DNA of 64,000 nucleotides from Kingdonia uniflora (taxonomy: Eukaryota > Streptophyta > Magnoliopsida > Ranunculales > Circaeasteraceae): the NCBI GenBank assembly GCA_014058105.1, contig JACGCM010000669.1:3410001-3474000 (forward strand). Direction: 5' to 3'. The translations under genes and the position numbers were made by a program. The stretch's first letter is position 1, and each line of letters begins with the position of its first letter. The notes under the pieces were generated by a model. It did not search any database, had not been told where the DNA came from, and saw only the letters and a list, made by a program, of their open reading frames with translations. Below are positions 45,892 through 58,239 of this stretch, one piece after another.

Positions 45892-48506
45892 TGTAGTACC
45901 CCAGATTTTTATTTTATTCTGTTTTATTTTATTTGGTTATTGAATATTATTTTCATTCATACATCTTACCTTACATATCCATATTCATATCATACATCTT
46001 GTATTGCATTTCTTTATCTCTTATCAGGTCTTGGAGCTCTTCTTTTCATCTTTTCTGGGTTTCGGTGGTTTCGGTGGTTGTTTGGTGAGGTAGGTGGGTA
46101 GCGTTGGGTGCCCGTGGTTGGGTTGGCGGTGTGCTTTTGTTGTGGTTGTCGTTGTTGTCATTGTTGTTGTGTTGTTGTGGTGCTTTCAGTGTGGGTTATT
46201 TCTGTGTTTGGGTGTTCGTGTGGATTTGGGAGAATTGGGATTTTTCAGTAGTCATTCGAACGAGATTCATAGTCGTTCGAATGAGTCGACTCATCTCTTG
46301 GAACTTGGCCCAAGATCTCCTAGTCGTTCAAACGACTTCTGTGTCCATTCGCGCGACTTCTATATCCATTCGTATGACCTTATTCTCGTTCGAACGACCT
46401 ATCGAACGTTTTGACATATGTCCTGGAATTTGGCCTAAGGGAATGTCCTCGTTCGAACGACACTTCGAACGATTGTTATGTTTTTAGGGCTTCTTCCTTT
46501 TTGGCTTTAGTCGTTCGAACGACTCTATCATTCGTTCGAACGATACTGGCGGTTGTTTTATCCCTTTTGGTTTCACTTTCATTTCTCTTCTTCTTTTCTC
46601 TCTCATTTCTCTCTCCCTCTTCACCTTAATCCTCTCCTCCTTGGTGTTTGGTGTTGTTTGTGGGTTGATTTTCCTCGCCAAATTTCCTTCGGTGAGTATT
46701 CCCTTTTCCTCACCGTGTTTGTGATTTCGAATTCTAGGGTTTTGATTTTGGATTCGAAATTAGATTTTGTTTTGGGTTTTTGGGTGGTGATTGCGGAGTT
46801 ATGTTATTGCAAGTATTGGGCAGTGATGTTGGCTTGATTGTTGCCTCGAGTTTTCTTGTCGTTTGTTGGATTGCGGTTTGTTGGATTTTCAAGTTTATCT
46901 TGCGGAATTCGAGCCGCTTATCAAGCAAGTGTCCCTTCGCTGCTAAATTACTATACTAGTTAACCTGTGTTAGTTCGAGTTATTCTTACTGGTATTGAGG
47001 TGTTTGTGATTGGTTCTAAACTATATTGTTCCATCTGTTGCATTTGTTGATTTCAGTATTGTTGTTCCTTGTTAGGCATATAGGATGTGTTTTTCCTAGC
47101 CTTTTAAGAGGGTTTGCATTAGTGTGGTATTATCAGGGTTACCTTTGAATATTGTGTTCAGTCTGTAGAGACTGATGTTATTTGGATGTTGTGACGAGTT
47201 AGTCACTGTTTGCATCTGTGGTAGGGTTGTTTACCATCCTCTGAGGCAGGTGGTTATCCTAAATATGTGTTAGCCAGGTTGTGGTTGTTGGGTTGGGATT
47301 GTGTGCCCTCCCTCTGGCAAGGGTTATCCTATGTGTATTGGTCGGGTTTGGTGGTCGTTGTGCTTTGATCCTTGGGGATCCGTTTTCTTCAGTGAGTCTT
47401 GTATTCTTTTAACTTAACGGGGTCGGATACATAACAAAGCTCTACATCGGCTGACCCTCGATAGGACATGGGATTCCTACATCGGGTTAAAATAGTAGGT
47501 AAAGTTCGGGCTAAACACTATCATACCTATTACCCTTCGAGAGTGTGGGATGGTGTGAGACAGTTTTCTTTAGTCCCCGTCTTATCCTCCGTGAGGTCAA
47601 AATTTCTTAGAATAAGTGAAATAAAGTTTTGACGTTGGCTCTGTGGGTTGCAAAGCCCAGAACACTCTGATCAAGTGATAAATCCTTCAGCGTGGTCGAG
47701 TTGGTAACCCAATCGTACCCATTGTATCCAACTGAGATCTCGTTAAGGTTATTATGCATTAACGGTTGATCAGCCCACTATATTGGTTCATAGGGTCTAG
47801 TTCTTGGATTCATAACATCATAAAACATTCACATTAGGACAATTTTAGTATCAGATCATATCCCTATCATCTCATATTCATCACATCATCCATCATTAGG
47901 GATAATTGTGGGATTATCCTCGTTCATCATATCAATTCATCATAACACTCCATTATTTCTCTTTCACACCTTTCTGCACTTATATATATATATATATATT
48001 TTTTTTCCCCTATTTCTGCAATCATAGATTACTGTGCTTTAGAATATTCTTATATCTCATTCATCTCTCCTCTATCTCTGCACCTGTTATATTAGTATGT
48101 TGTTTAGCCTTTTTGGGCATTAGTGAGCCATAGTTTTGCTCACTCTCGCTTTGTTCCCCCCTTTCAGAGGCTGAGTAGTTGCAGGGTTTGGCTGAGAGCT
48201 TCAGCTGTCGGTTCCGGTGTTCTAGTTGTTGTCCCTATCCAGTTTTAGTACCCTCTTGTAAGATCTCAGCTCTTGACGTTGTATAGTATTCGAGGCGTTG
48301 TATTTACGTTTTTAGTTGATGTATATATATCTTTGGCTTCCGCTTTATTCTTTTACTATGATGATATTGCTATTGTCAATGACTGAGCCTGAACTTGTCC
48401 ATGGCTCAGTTGTTTGTGGGGGTGAATCGGTTGGATTCCCCGACTTGTACATCCCAAATGACTGTAATTGGTCTAGCTACTGATTATTTGATTTTGGGGC
48501 GTGACA
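45892..48506 (+). mobile_element. Solo LTR, same family as the nested long-LTR element
   Basis: It starts TGTAGTACCCCAG and ends TTTTGGGGCGTGACA, with a perfect 5-bp target duplication TGCAT (45887-45891 and 48507-48511). It is colinear with the 26274-29181 LTR: a GGTTTCGGTGG-rich stretch, motif cluster, CT-rich region, CGGGGTCGGATACATAACAA block near 47417, ATCATATC-like region. It is 2615 bp, shorter and clearly diverged. No interior remains, so it arose by LTR-LTR recombination. Confidence 0.92.
46250..46545 (+). repeat. TTCGAA-motif cluster in the solo LTR
   Basis: Roughly eleven copies or variants of CGTTCGAACGAC (46255, 46272, 46324, 46386, 46450, 46511, 46531 and others). The spacing and intervening sequence differ from the cluster in the nested element, but the palindromic core is retained. 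Confidence 0.8.
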
Positions 48507-48524
48507 TGCATCATCTTTGTTCTA

Positions 48525-48960
48525 TGATTTTAAACTCTTTGGTGTGATGCGGATGGGAGATGACAAATGAAAATGGAAGTTAGTCAAAATTAAGATATTC
48601 ACAATGAGATCCATGTGTCGACATTTGGTTGAAGATAATAGTGTAAGAGGAGGTATGGAGGTACGTAGGCCTCCCGTGATGCTTTGGAGAAAAGAGATTT
48701 TTGTTCTAAAGTGGCCTTCTTTGATTGGGAATGGCAAGAGATGAATTAGGACAAAGAAGCATGGATTTTAATTTTTTGTAGTATAGTGGATGAAACCATT
48801 GATTACTTACTTCTACATTGTCTGGTTGGGATTAAGGTTTAGGTTCATTTCTCATTCTTTTGGGGGTCTCTTAGATCTTGAAACAAGCTTTTATTTAATC
48901 CTTGAAAGCGTAATTGTGCACATCATTTAGACAGAAGATCGAAAAAGTTCTTTGGGACTT
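48525..48960 (+). pseudogene. LINE relic (C-terminal zf-RVT-like segment)
   Basis: A frame near 48750-48840 reads EAWILIFCSIVDETIDYLLL, then HCLVGIKV, which resembles the (A/E)ETIDHLLLHC..A..VW signature at the C-terminus of plant LINE reverse-transcriptase proteins. The flanking sequence is decayed by stops, and no poly-A tail or target duplication could be assigned. Confidence 0.42.
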
Positions 48961-50616
48961 TACCGCATATGTGATTGGATGGTATATATAGAAGGATATA
49001 ATCAATATGTATTTTAAAGATAATGATTGTCGAAGGGATCATCTCTAACATTATGCAATAATTTTATATATCTTAGTCTATTTTTATTATGACGGGACGA
49101 AGTGTTAAAACCTTATGATACGATGGGCAGATTAAGTTATAGTAGATCCAACGTGGTGTTGATTATTCTTTGTATTGTTTTACTGCTTCCTTTACCTCGC
49201 GGTCATATACTTACCACCTCGGAAATCTTCTTATAAGATCATCAAGAAAAATTATTTTCACATTCTTAACAAAATCCTTACTGTTAGGTGGTTACTGAGA
49301 CGTATTTTTCTTCTGAACTTTGTGATTATCCTTACAATGATCTAATGCGATTCAAATTAAAAAAATTATTTAGCAAATCTTAAGAGCTATTTTCGTTGTG
49401 GAATGGTACAACATAATGTGGTTTGAGCTAGATGCAGAAAAAAAAAAAAAAAAAAAAAGTTATAATATGTGGAGTAACAAAAAGTGGCTATATGCGTACT
49501 TAATCAAATCCATGTGAATCAGACTTGTGCCCATTTCTGAATCATTAAGATTTTTTCAAGTTATAATATGTGGAGTAACAAAAAGTGGCTATATGCGTAC
49601 TTAACAAAAAGTTATAATATGTGGAGTAACAAAAGGTGTCATGTTTATGTTTGCTATGGACAAAAGTGTGGGTAATGATAGGTGGTGAGATTGCCTTTTT
49701 CTTCAAGTTAGAATTTAACAACAGGTATGTATTATAGTTGGGAATATTCATAGTTGGGAATATATATTTTGTGGGTGGGGTGGGTTATGGAATTTTAAAT
49801 ATAGCTTTTGTATATGTTTTGGTCTGTGATGATTTGGCTGAAGTTCTCATGTTGAAGCCTTAGTATGCTACTTATGTTTATATCATTGGATCGATCCCAA
49901 CATAATTGCGTTGCTTACTTGCTTTGTGTTTATTTATCCATGTTTAAACCATACCATCATTGCCAGACTTTATTCTTTTTTATTCAACATTCCATCCTCC
50001 TCGATGTAGCTTATTAAACTCTTTCTTACCATATGCTTGGGGTCACCTTGCATTATTCTCCTATGCGTATTTCATCGTAATCAATCAGTACCTACATTGA
50101 CCGAGAGAAACTCGATCAATTTAATCTCTTTCTATTAGTACTACTTCTGCCCATATTTCCTTTAAACCAGAACTTGTTCCCTTGCAAGGCAAAAACCCCT
50201 TACTCGTAGCATTGCGCCTTGGGACTGTTAATTAAGCATGTGACATCTTAACGTTAGTACGCGATACTAGTTGACTGCCCTCGTACTTGGATAATTTTAC
50301 TTCAAATCTGATTTAAACACTAGATCTTTCTGGACAATCATCTACGGATTGAAGCGGCTTATACTACTACTGGAAGTTAGTCTCTTACTATTATTATTGG
50401 TTTTATTGGAGAGACTAAAGAAACATTTTAAGGATCGAGAAAATGCAAGGGTTTAAATTCAATAACACTCTAACCATTTCTACACATACTTCTTGTTTTT
50501 TTACTATTTATTAAAAACTTAACCATGAATATTATTCTCAAACTCAATGAATATTATACTTCTTGTTTCTTATACTTTTTGTAATTCATCATCTGAGGCT
50601 CTACTACGAATCGGAG
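48961..50616. other. AT-rich spacer with a short tandem repeat
   Basis: No gene recognised. It contains an A-run (about 49440-49458) and a three-copy repeat of GTTATAATATGTGGAGTAAC starting at 49459, 49560 and 49610, partly followed by AAAAAGTGGCTATATGCGTA. Confidence 0.5.
49459..49640 (+). repeat. Three copies of a short AT-rich unit
   Basis: Two copies are about 45 bp (through GTGGCTATATGCGTACTTAA) and the third is cut short. The first A-run plus repeat may mark replication-slippage or insertion scars. Confidence 0.7.
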
Positions 50617-50644
50617 TTCTACAATAAAAAACACAAGCATTTGA

Positions 50645-51030
50645 AAAATGCTATGAAAAGCTACGATAGATTTTTTCGTCCGCTATATAAATCAATGTTA
50701 TCCTTTTTTCAATAGAGTTTTTACGCATGCCATGAAAGCATAGCATTCTAAGCTTTTTAACTACATTTGATAAAAGATGTTTGCTTATAATAGCAGTCAA
50801 AAAATGCTATGAAAAGGTTACGATAGAATTTTTTGTATGCTATAATATGCAATGCTACCCTTTTTATAATAGTTTTTTTCTGCATGCTATGAATGCATAA
50901 CATTCACGGAATGCTATGAATGCATAACATTCACGGAATGCTATTAAAAGCGTTTACTAGTTATTGTTTACTTAACATAACATTTACTAAATGTTATTAC
51001 AAATCGATAATAGATAACATTTATTTTATG
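50645..51030. repeat. ATGCTAT subterminal array, left
   Basis: About a dozen ATGCTAT, ATGTTAT or complement words in both orientations, including a duplicated GGAATGCTATGAATGCATAA (near 50897 and 50915). Confidence 0.7.
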
Positions 51031-51189
51031 CTATTGAAATTCTTTCAATCGTCTATTTATATTAGCATTTGTAAACACCATCATATAACCCATGCATTAA
51101 TATTTTTCATTTTACAGGTATTTTGCAATATATTACGCCAAAAATAATTATCAATACAAAAATTTGTAATACTTGTATTTATGCTATAA

Positions 51190-51270
51190 TAATCAAGCGG
51201 ATCCAGATGGATTCGAACCATCATCATCTCAAACTATAAGTGCTCTTACCGATTGAAATTATAGATACAT
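51190..51270 (-). other. tRNA-like relic
   Basis: On the minus strand a T-arm GATGG-TTCGAAT-CCATC is perfect. The acceptor arms GTATCTA and TGGATCC pair at six of seven positions. AATCGGTAAGAGC resembles a D-loop and 3' D-stem, but the D-stem partner and the anticodon stem are broken. It is not a functional tRNA; tRNA-like segments of this kind occur inside plant transposons. Confidence 0.35.
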
Positions 51271-54200
51271 CAGCATACAAGTACAACTCATATAACTACT
51301 AACCTTGTAGAAGATAACTAATAACTCAAAAAACTTTAATAACTAATACTTAATAAAATCCCAAACTTTCTATTTACATCAAGTAACCAAAAAATAGACA
51401 GATGTACACATACACTAAAATAATACCTAATTATGTAAATAAGATCTTTTTAAACCGGGGTTCTATGGGTGATGTGCAAGCAAAAGGATTCCCCTTATCC
51501 AAGGTATCATGTCAACGATGCTCTGTAATTTCAGCATTTTAGCAAGTATAAAAAGTAGTATTGTATGTTGTTACTTCTAGACAATACAACAATAATTGAC
51601 TCGCATTAATGTAATAATAAAGACTCACAGAAGGTCGAGCTAGCAAAGTCTAAGAGTAAGTCAGATATATTCGACCAAGGGAAAAAATGTATATTGATAA
51701 ATTTGGCATTATCTATCAGGAGAGTAAAAGGTAAAAATCACCTAAGAGAGTAGGCGCTTACTTCACAGAAGTGATGCGTGTGGTATTATTTAAAATTCTC
51801 AAAATAGCATTAAAGTCTAAGGTGCTAAATTTTGTGTCAAAGGGCACGACAATCCAGAGACCAAGCACTGTACTTCCTACTTGTAGAAATCCATGCATAG
51901 TCATGTTGGTTTTGAAGCTCTACCTGTTACAACAAATTAAATCTCAAAACTAGTTCGCAAAATATCCTTGTTTTGTAGAAAAATAATAAATACAACTTCA
52001 CAAACTTTTTAAGCAAGAATAGTCAATCCAAATATATTTTCAAGGGGTGTGAGCTCCTAACATTTCTCAAAATTAAATAGGAATTGCTTGGATGATCTAG
52101 CTTGAATTTATCAACATATCTAGACTTAAACAAATAATGGGTACAATATGAAAAAATTTATATATCAGATCCATACCTACCTAGTAATCCCTACCCTCAA
52201 AGCCATTTTAAGTCCGACCCGAAGTGTTTGGGAAGGGAAATAGCTCCAAAAGCAACCCTTACACAACTTTTGAGGAGATTCAAGAACCAAATGTTTTAGT
52301 AAATGTTCAAAAAAAATAAAACAATCAAGTCCAATGTAATTTGTTTATTCTCCAAACAAATCACATAATTCTACAACAATGAACTTCACACTACAAACCA
52401 CCATTGAAAGTGTCATGATTGAAGACTTAAAAAATCAATTTTATATCTGATAAGGTATAGACATTACTTTGATGTACTATTACCATAACAATGAAGTATC
52501 GCTAATGTGCAAAACAATGATACCTTATTCGCTCAACGTCCTAAACCCATTAAAAAGGTGTTCGGGTTTAATATCATAGTAGTGGAAAATCCATGACTGA
52601 ATTAAATCATTCTCTGTTGATCTATGATGAAACAACAAGAGAAATGTAACTAAAATTATTAGTAAAGCCTAACTCAAATTACAGAAGTGATAGTATAATG
52701 TTACTTGCTAGCTGATCAACAAGTATTAGCACAGTTTCAAGTATGAACTTCAGGTTACACTAATTAAACAAGTCTTTATGGCTTGGTACGAGGAGGTTAA
52801 TGGCCGCGAGTCACGACATTGTATTTAGAGGCTTGGTATTAATATCTAGATGGAGAAGCAACACAAATTCCAAGAAAAAGTAGCATTTTAGAAAACAAAA
52901 CAATGAAAATGAAATCATGAAAAAGATGAAACAACAAAAGTTATATTTAGATAAAGCTCACCAACAGATCCACTCACGATTTCCCGACAACCTTAAACAT
53001 TACACCAAGAACATGTTCAATGATATTAAGCTTACCCAATAGTTAATCACAACAAAATTAGGCGCCCTTCATACCCTTATCAGTTTAGTAATTAATGGTC
53101 CATCTTCAATACCTTCTCCATCTGCTCATTTTCTCATCTGTACATGTCATCATCAAAATTATTCCTTGACTTGTAAAGGGTGGGCATAGTAGTCTGTATT
53201 GAGTGAAAATAGTAGCCGTGCATTAGGGTGGACATAGGTGTACACTTGTGTAAAATTTTATTTTATGCACTAAATAGTGTTATGTTACTTGTGTACAACT
53301 TTTAAAATTAGTACACCATTACCATACAGCATAAACATAATAATCACTGGCACTCTATTCTGCTATAAAACAAAATACTACAAATAGACATAACTGGAGA
53401 TACCTTTATGAATTAAGTACTAGAAGTCCTACTGGGCTTCGTCAAGGTTGATAATAGCTTCTAATAAGACTGTCGTCCGAACCTATAAAAAAGCGTAGAA
53501 TATCAAAATATAAACATGTTTTAACTGTAATATAAGAAAATGAAAGCGGGATGAAACTTAAATTTTTTGGATATTAACACACTCATCAATGGGAACATAC
53601 ATTTATATAATGGGGGTAATCTCAAGTCTAGACTCTAAAATAGCCTTTAACTCAGTTATCATGTTAGGATGTCTACCTATTCTTTTAGGAGAAGCCAAAA
53701 TAACCTTTTGCCCCAAGAAATTCTCTGTTCCAACGGGCATGTTTAGGACCTGGCAAGCAATTGCAAATAGTCGAAACATATGTATGACAAAATTTAGAGT
53801 TTTAAATCCAATGATTCCAAACCCCACCAAAAGAAGTTTTGCACAATGACATACTAGTAGTGGGTAATTTAGAGAAATTGTGGGTTGACTGATGGAAATG
53901 TAAGGTAAAAGTCAAGGTTATTTGAGAGGGAATTTAGGTGTATAAGTTTGGGTAAATTAGAAAAATCAATCAAAGCTGGGTGTTTTGAATTGAATATGGT
54001 AAAATAATGGAAACTTTTGGGGAGATCTTATGGCCCTAATTTAATTGCTGTAAATCGTGGAAAACAATCACAAGTAACCTACAAATAAAATCATACCAAC
54101 ATTGCATCAGAATGAGGATTCATCTTGCTTGAATCATGAGAGTGAGAGAGAAAGAGAAAAAAATTGGAGAGTGAGTATTTTTCCAGTGTCAATAAGTAAC

Positions 54201-54385
54201 AACTATACTTTAAAAATAAATCACACTGCCCCTCTTGTTGTTTAGGGTCATAAAGATTAAAACTGAAATTCACAATGAATTCGAATCAAAAAACTCCAAA
54301 ACACGCAAAATCAAAAGAGGACAACTAAAGCACTGAAAAGATGCGATCAAAACCATAATTAATAGTAAATAAGATGAAATCTTAC
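51271..54385. other. Interior of the CACTA-like element
   Basis: AT-rich with many stops on both strands. The frame at 53603-53830 (minus) overlaps another at 53589-53849 (plus), and neither shows a known domain. I see no TPase-like D-D-E signature. Confidence 0.35.
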
Positions 54386-54468
54386 GTTTATCGATCAATT
54401 CAAACAAATCTTCTTCATCTTCAATGTCTTCACTTTTAATGAGTTGGAATTGGCCTTGATATTCAGAT
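54386..54468 (-). pseudogene. Acidic exon-like block within the CACTA-like element
   Basis: The acceptor TTTGCAG and donor AAAC|GTAAG bound 83 bp reading SEYQGQFQLIKSEDIEDEED, then LFELIDK. Short acidic exons of this style occur near the 5' end of En/Spm-type gene models. Identity is tentative. Confidence 0.35.
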
Positions 54469-54894
54469 CTGCAAAAATCAAAATTGAAAGTAAAATTAGG
54501 TTAGGTTGATCTGCTCTGTTTTAGGCCTATTTGAAAGCTAGAATGTAAGAAAAAGAGGATTTACTCATTTGAGATCGATTAATTTCTTTGTAGTAGAGAG
54601 AGAAAGATAGAGACCTTCATTGAAGGACTTGGGAAGATCTCCATGAGTGGGAGTAGTTTATTTGTTTTGGAGTTCAAGATTGAGGGAGGATTTTAGAATT
54701 TGGAGTCGTGGAAGGAATGAGTTTCTTTTTGCTTTAAGTGAGCATTGCTGAGCGGAGACTTCGTTTAGTTTCACGATTGTTGTGTCCGTTATCAATGATC
54801 AAAAAACTAATAACAACCCTGAGATAAAGTTGCTTAAATATTTCCCATAATAAACAAATTTTTGATATAAAATATGGGATACCATAGCGGTTAC

Positions 54895-54965
54895 AGCAAA
54901 AAAAGCTATCTTATACACTTTTCAATAGCATTTGATAAAAATGCTATAGTTTTAATGCTATCATA
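54895..54965. repeat. ATGCTAT subterminal array, right
   Basis: Four ATGCTAT/ATAGCAT-type words within 70 bp, immediately inside the TTCTTCTTGTAG terminus. Confidence 0.6.
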
Positions 54966-55457
54966 TCTACTTTTTCTTCTTGTAGTTAATTCTAAGGTGG
55001 TGGTTGCCGGAGATCGCCTGAATACAATTCTGCAAGGTAGGTTTTTAACTTTGTTACCTTCTACTCGCCCTACATTTGTCTTCTTTCCTATTTATTCTGG
55101 TAATTATAACTATAAAACTTGATGTCTGCTATTAATGTCGAACTATATAGTTGTGGGGGAGACATAGTGGGTATTTGGTTGGACTAGGTACAAATGGATC
55201 GTCCCTATGTTCGAACTGAATAAAGGCTAGTTGTGCTTTCCTTCGGGTTGTTAGGGTTTGTGTTTGCTTCCTTTAATTTAGTTTATTCGTGGTTAAATGT
55301 AGTCGAGGGTAGATATTCAAAATTGTAATTCATGAAATTCGACCAGATAGGTTGCACTCACGTAACCGATTAGGTTTATGCGTATTTTGAAGTGAACGAG
55401 GGGTTTGTCTCAAAAGTATCGTGCTAATAAGTTCCTTCGTCTTCTGTAGGATAACAA

Positions 55458-57531
55458 ATGTGCACCCATGAGCCAACAATGTACCTGATGGATGAGGCCA
55501 AAGAGGTGTTAAATGAATCGAGTACCTCTCGGAGGGACGAAGGGAGTAGTAGTGATCTCAAGAAGTTGCAGATAAAAGATGTTGCACCCCTTGCTGTAAT
55601 TGAGCCTAAGTGTGTCCCTTCGAGAAGAAAGGGAAAATGTTCTCGAGTGTTAGAAGAGAGTGAAGGGGATGAAGTGAGGACAATGGGGGTCAAAATGAGG
55701 ATGAAGGCGAGGAAGAAGGTGACGGAGAGGAGGGTTATGAACAAGAAGGTGACGAAGGAGAGGGTGATGAAGAGACCAAAGACATTGGTATAGGATTGGG
55801 TCAAGTTGATGTTCAAGAGAAAAAAATACTTGATAAGTTCTTAAAGAAATATAACCTTGTAGGCAAGGGCTTCATCTTATTGCCCTGTAGCTCAACTTTT
55901 TTTTTTAAATATACCAGAGAGAGGGATAATAAATTTTTGAGGGAAAATTAGGTTGGGTATGAGACTCCCTCTGCGACGCCTCGACAAGGAGGTTTTAAAT
56001 TTTTGGGATGTGGCTCCCTGCCAGATGAATGGCAACTTTTATGAGATGATGAAAATCATCTAGGCCTTAAACGAAGGATTGTTAGCCGTAGGTAGAGCCT
56101 TAATGGGATGTGAGGACATTGTTGTTTTTTACTAAAAGAAGAACAATCCTGGAGCTAAATATATCACATTCAATGCCACCCTGAGAAACCCTTATTATTT
56201 GATATGTGCCCGATAGGTCGAGGGTGGGATCTGACTTAGTAGTCATTGATGGCAATCATGAGCATCCAGAGGGTGAAGAAGAGCTCGCGTTAAGGAATAA
56301 GGTGTATAGCCACCCCGGTAGGTTTCTTTTGTTTTGTATTGTATTTGTCAATGACTTATTTTGTTGCTGGTATGCTTGAATTGCCTTGCTATCTGCAAAA
56401 CCTCATAGTGATGTACCCGACAGTTCTTGTCGGTATCTGAACGATTTAATAGACGAGGGTGACGAACGTATCAACGAGATCTTTCAAAGTTTAAAGTTGA
56501 AGAAAAAAGAGAAAAGAAGAAGGATTAACTTATTGAAGGTCCGTCGATCTCGCAAGTGCCAAAGAAAAGGAAGAGAGTTGCTAAGGTCCAAGAAGGTTCG
56601 AACACCATGGACTATGATAACCTGACGAGGCCTAAGAGTACATTCATCCCCCAAAACTAGCTAGGCAACGCAGGTTTGGGTACTTCTCCAAACGTGGCTA
56701 AAAAGGTACCCCACATAAAGAGGTGCCAAAAGATTTTGCAAAAGGGTAAGGCCAAGGCTGGAGAAGGGTCTGCTTTCAAAGTTCATGGGTCATCTTCTCT
56801 GAAGCGGTCGCAAGATCAGCTAGAAGTTACTAAAGACTCGAGTGATGATGCTCTGCTTGTGGCAAAGATGGACGATGTTGTCAAGGCTACTACTGAGTCG
56901 CTGATCCAGATCTTTATGTCTGATCCTGAAGAGGCTGGTAGATGGTTCGAAGCTTCACTTAGACAGGTACCGATTAATTCTTTCTGACTCTTATACTTCT
57001 TCTCACAGGGTATCCTTTTTATTCTAACAAAATTTTTGGTATGTTATGGCCTGGGGGACCTGTTTTAAGAAGGCTTAGAAGGTATCATCCCAGAGGGTGA
57101 AGGAGATAAAAGATTTTGCTAACGTGGCTTAGGGTACCATTTTATCGCTAAACATTCGTATGACCGAGTTAGAATGAGAACTCTTCCAGGCTTAAGGAAA
57201 GGTGTTGAAAGAAAAGTCTACAATGATTGGTGAGCACGCAGCCAAGGTGGCAGAGCTCGAGGGGAAACTGAAAGCCAATCATGTTAAGTTCCAAACGAAC
57301 TTCAAGAAGGAGTGCAAGCTGACCAGTACATTAAAGCAATTCATCGATGACATCGACTATGATCCTAATATCGTCGAGCGTTATGAACCAGAGTTACCGA
57401 CAAGCGCTACTATGGGTGATGCAGTCCAGACTCCTGACACCATTCTCAGTCCTTTAAGCATAGAGTCGACCGTCGAGAAAAAAGCCACTGTCCACGAAAC
57501 TGATGCCTTGAAGCTAGCATTCCATTTTTAA
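55458..57531 (+). pseudogene. Antisense extra ORF of the Tat element (acidic, coiled-coil)
   Basis: Plus-strand coding blocks: MDEAKEVLNESSTSRRDEGS, then an acidic stretch in another frame (EGDEGEGDEETKDIGIGLGQ), then LNDLIDEGDERINEIFQSLK with a basic KKKEKRRR tail, SSLKRSQDQLEVTKDSSDDA, and a coiled-coil AAKVAELEGKLKANHVKFQT. The last ends in TAA at about 57531. Frameshifts and stops separate the blocks. Genes of unknown function in the opposite orientation between pol and the 3' LTR are known from Tat elements such as Grande. The assignment rests on position, not on sequence match. Confidence 0.55.
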
Positions 57532-57739
57532 AAGAATTTATTAAGGCAGATTCCAATGATCTCCTCATGTAATAATCTACATGTTTTGACTTTGGTTTAT
57601 TTGGCATCGTGCGAGTGGTCGTTGGTACATTTTTCTTGTGTTGTTGTGAACTTGGATTTATGGATTCATGTGTTTTTGTTCATATAAATGTGTTATTTTG
57701 TATAAGGTTATGTAAATGACCGTGAATGCTAAATAGGTT

Positions 57740-58060
57740 CATGAGGCTTCGAGACCATCCTTAGGTATTTGAATACATGGGATTGAGCCTAAGTGAAGCC
57801 AATCGTGGTCAGCTCCGAGGACGCCGTCAACTATTTAATTTGTTCGATTATTCATGATACTTGGGTTGAGCCTAAGTGAAGCCTCATAAGAATCAAGAAG
57901 TTCATGAGGCCTCAAGGCTGCCCTAATGTATCCAAATACATGGGGTTGAGCCTAAGTGAAGCCAATCGTGGTCGACTCCGAGGTCGCCCCCAAGTGTTTA
58001 ATATATTTTATTATTCATGACACTTGAGTTTGCCCAAATCAAGGAACTTTGAAAAACCTT
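57740..58060. repeat. 163-bp tandem repeat, two copies
   Basis: CATGAGGC(T/C)TC begins copies at 57740 and 57903. Within each, TTGAGCCTAAGTGAAGCCAA, TCGTGGTC and CTCCGAGG recur. It lies between the integrase end and the antisense ORF end, where Tat elements often carry tandem arrays. Confidence 0.8.
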
Positions 58061-58239
58061 GAGGTCGTCCCCCAAGTATCAGTCAGGCCAAAATACTGAT
58101 GTAAAACTTAGGTTGGACCAAATCAAGAATCTCGTATGTGTTATGTATTAGAGACATGACATTATGTACAAACTTGCTCAAAAGGGTGGGTATTTCATTA
58201 ATATTGTAAACTTTATTGATTAAAATCATGAAGTACATC

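Larger units (their letters stand above)
50617..54987. mobile_element. CACTA-like element, about 4.4 kb
   Basis: The left end TTCTACAATAAAAAACAC and the reverse complement of the right end, AACTACAAGAAGAAAAAG, both resemble the CACTACAAGAA terminus of plant CACTA elements. Subterminal ATGCTAT/ATAGCAT words are dense at both ends (50645-51030 and 54895-54965). A degenerate tRNA-like sequence and minus-strand exon-like blocks lie inside. The 3-bp flanks do not match (GAG, AAT), so the exact ends are uncertain. Confidence 0.42.

Noticed and set aside
46094..46487. Overlapping open frames in the solo LTR
   Set aside because: They are translations of GTT-rich and TTCGAAC repeats in two frames; no conservation with the equivalent part of the other LTRs.
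51190..51270. Functional tRNA gene on the minus strand
   Set aside because: D-stem and anticodon stem do not pair and the anticodon cannot be placed; only the T-arm and acceptor are tRNA-like.
55424..55816. Minus-strand 130-codon frame opposite the antisense ORF
   Set aside because: Shadow of the acidic plus-strand sequence; Phe/Leu/Thr-rich with no gypsy domain.
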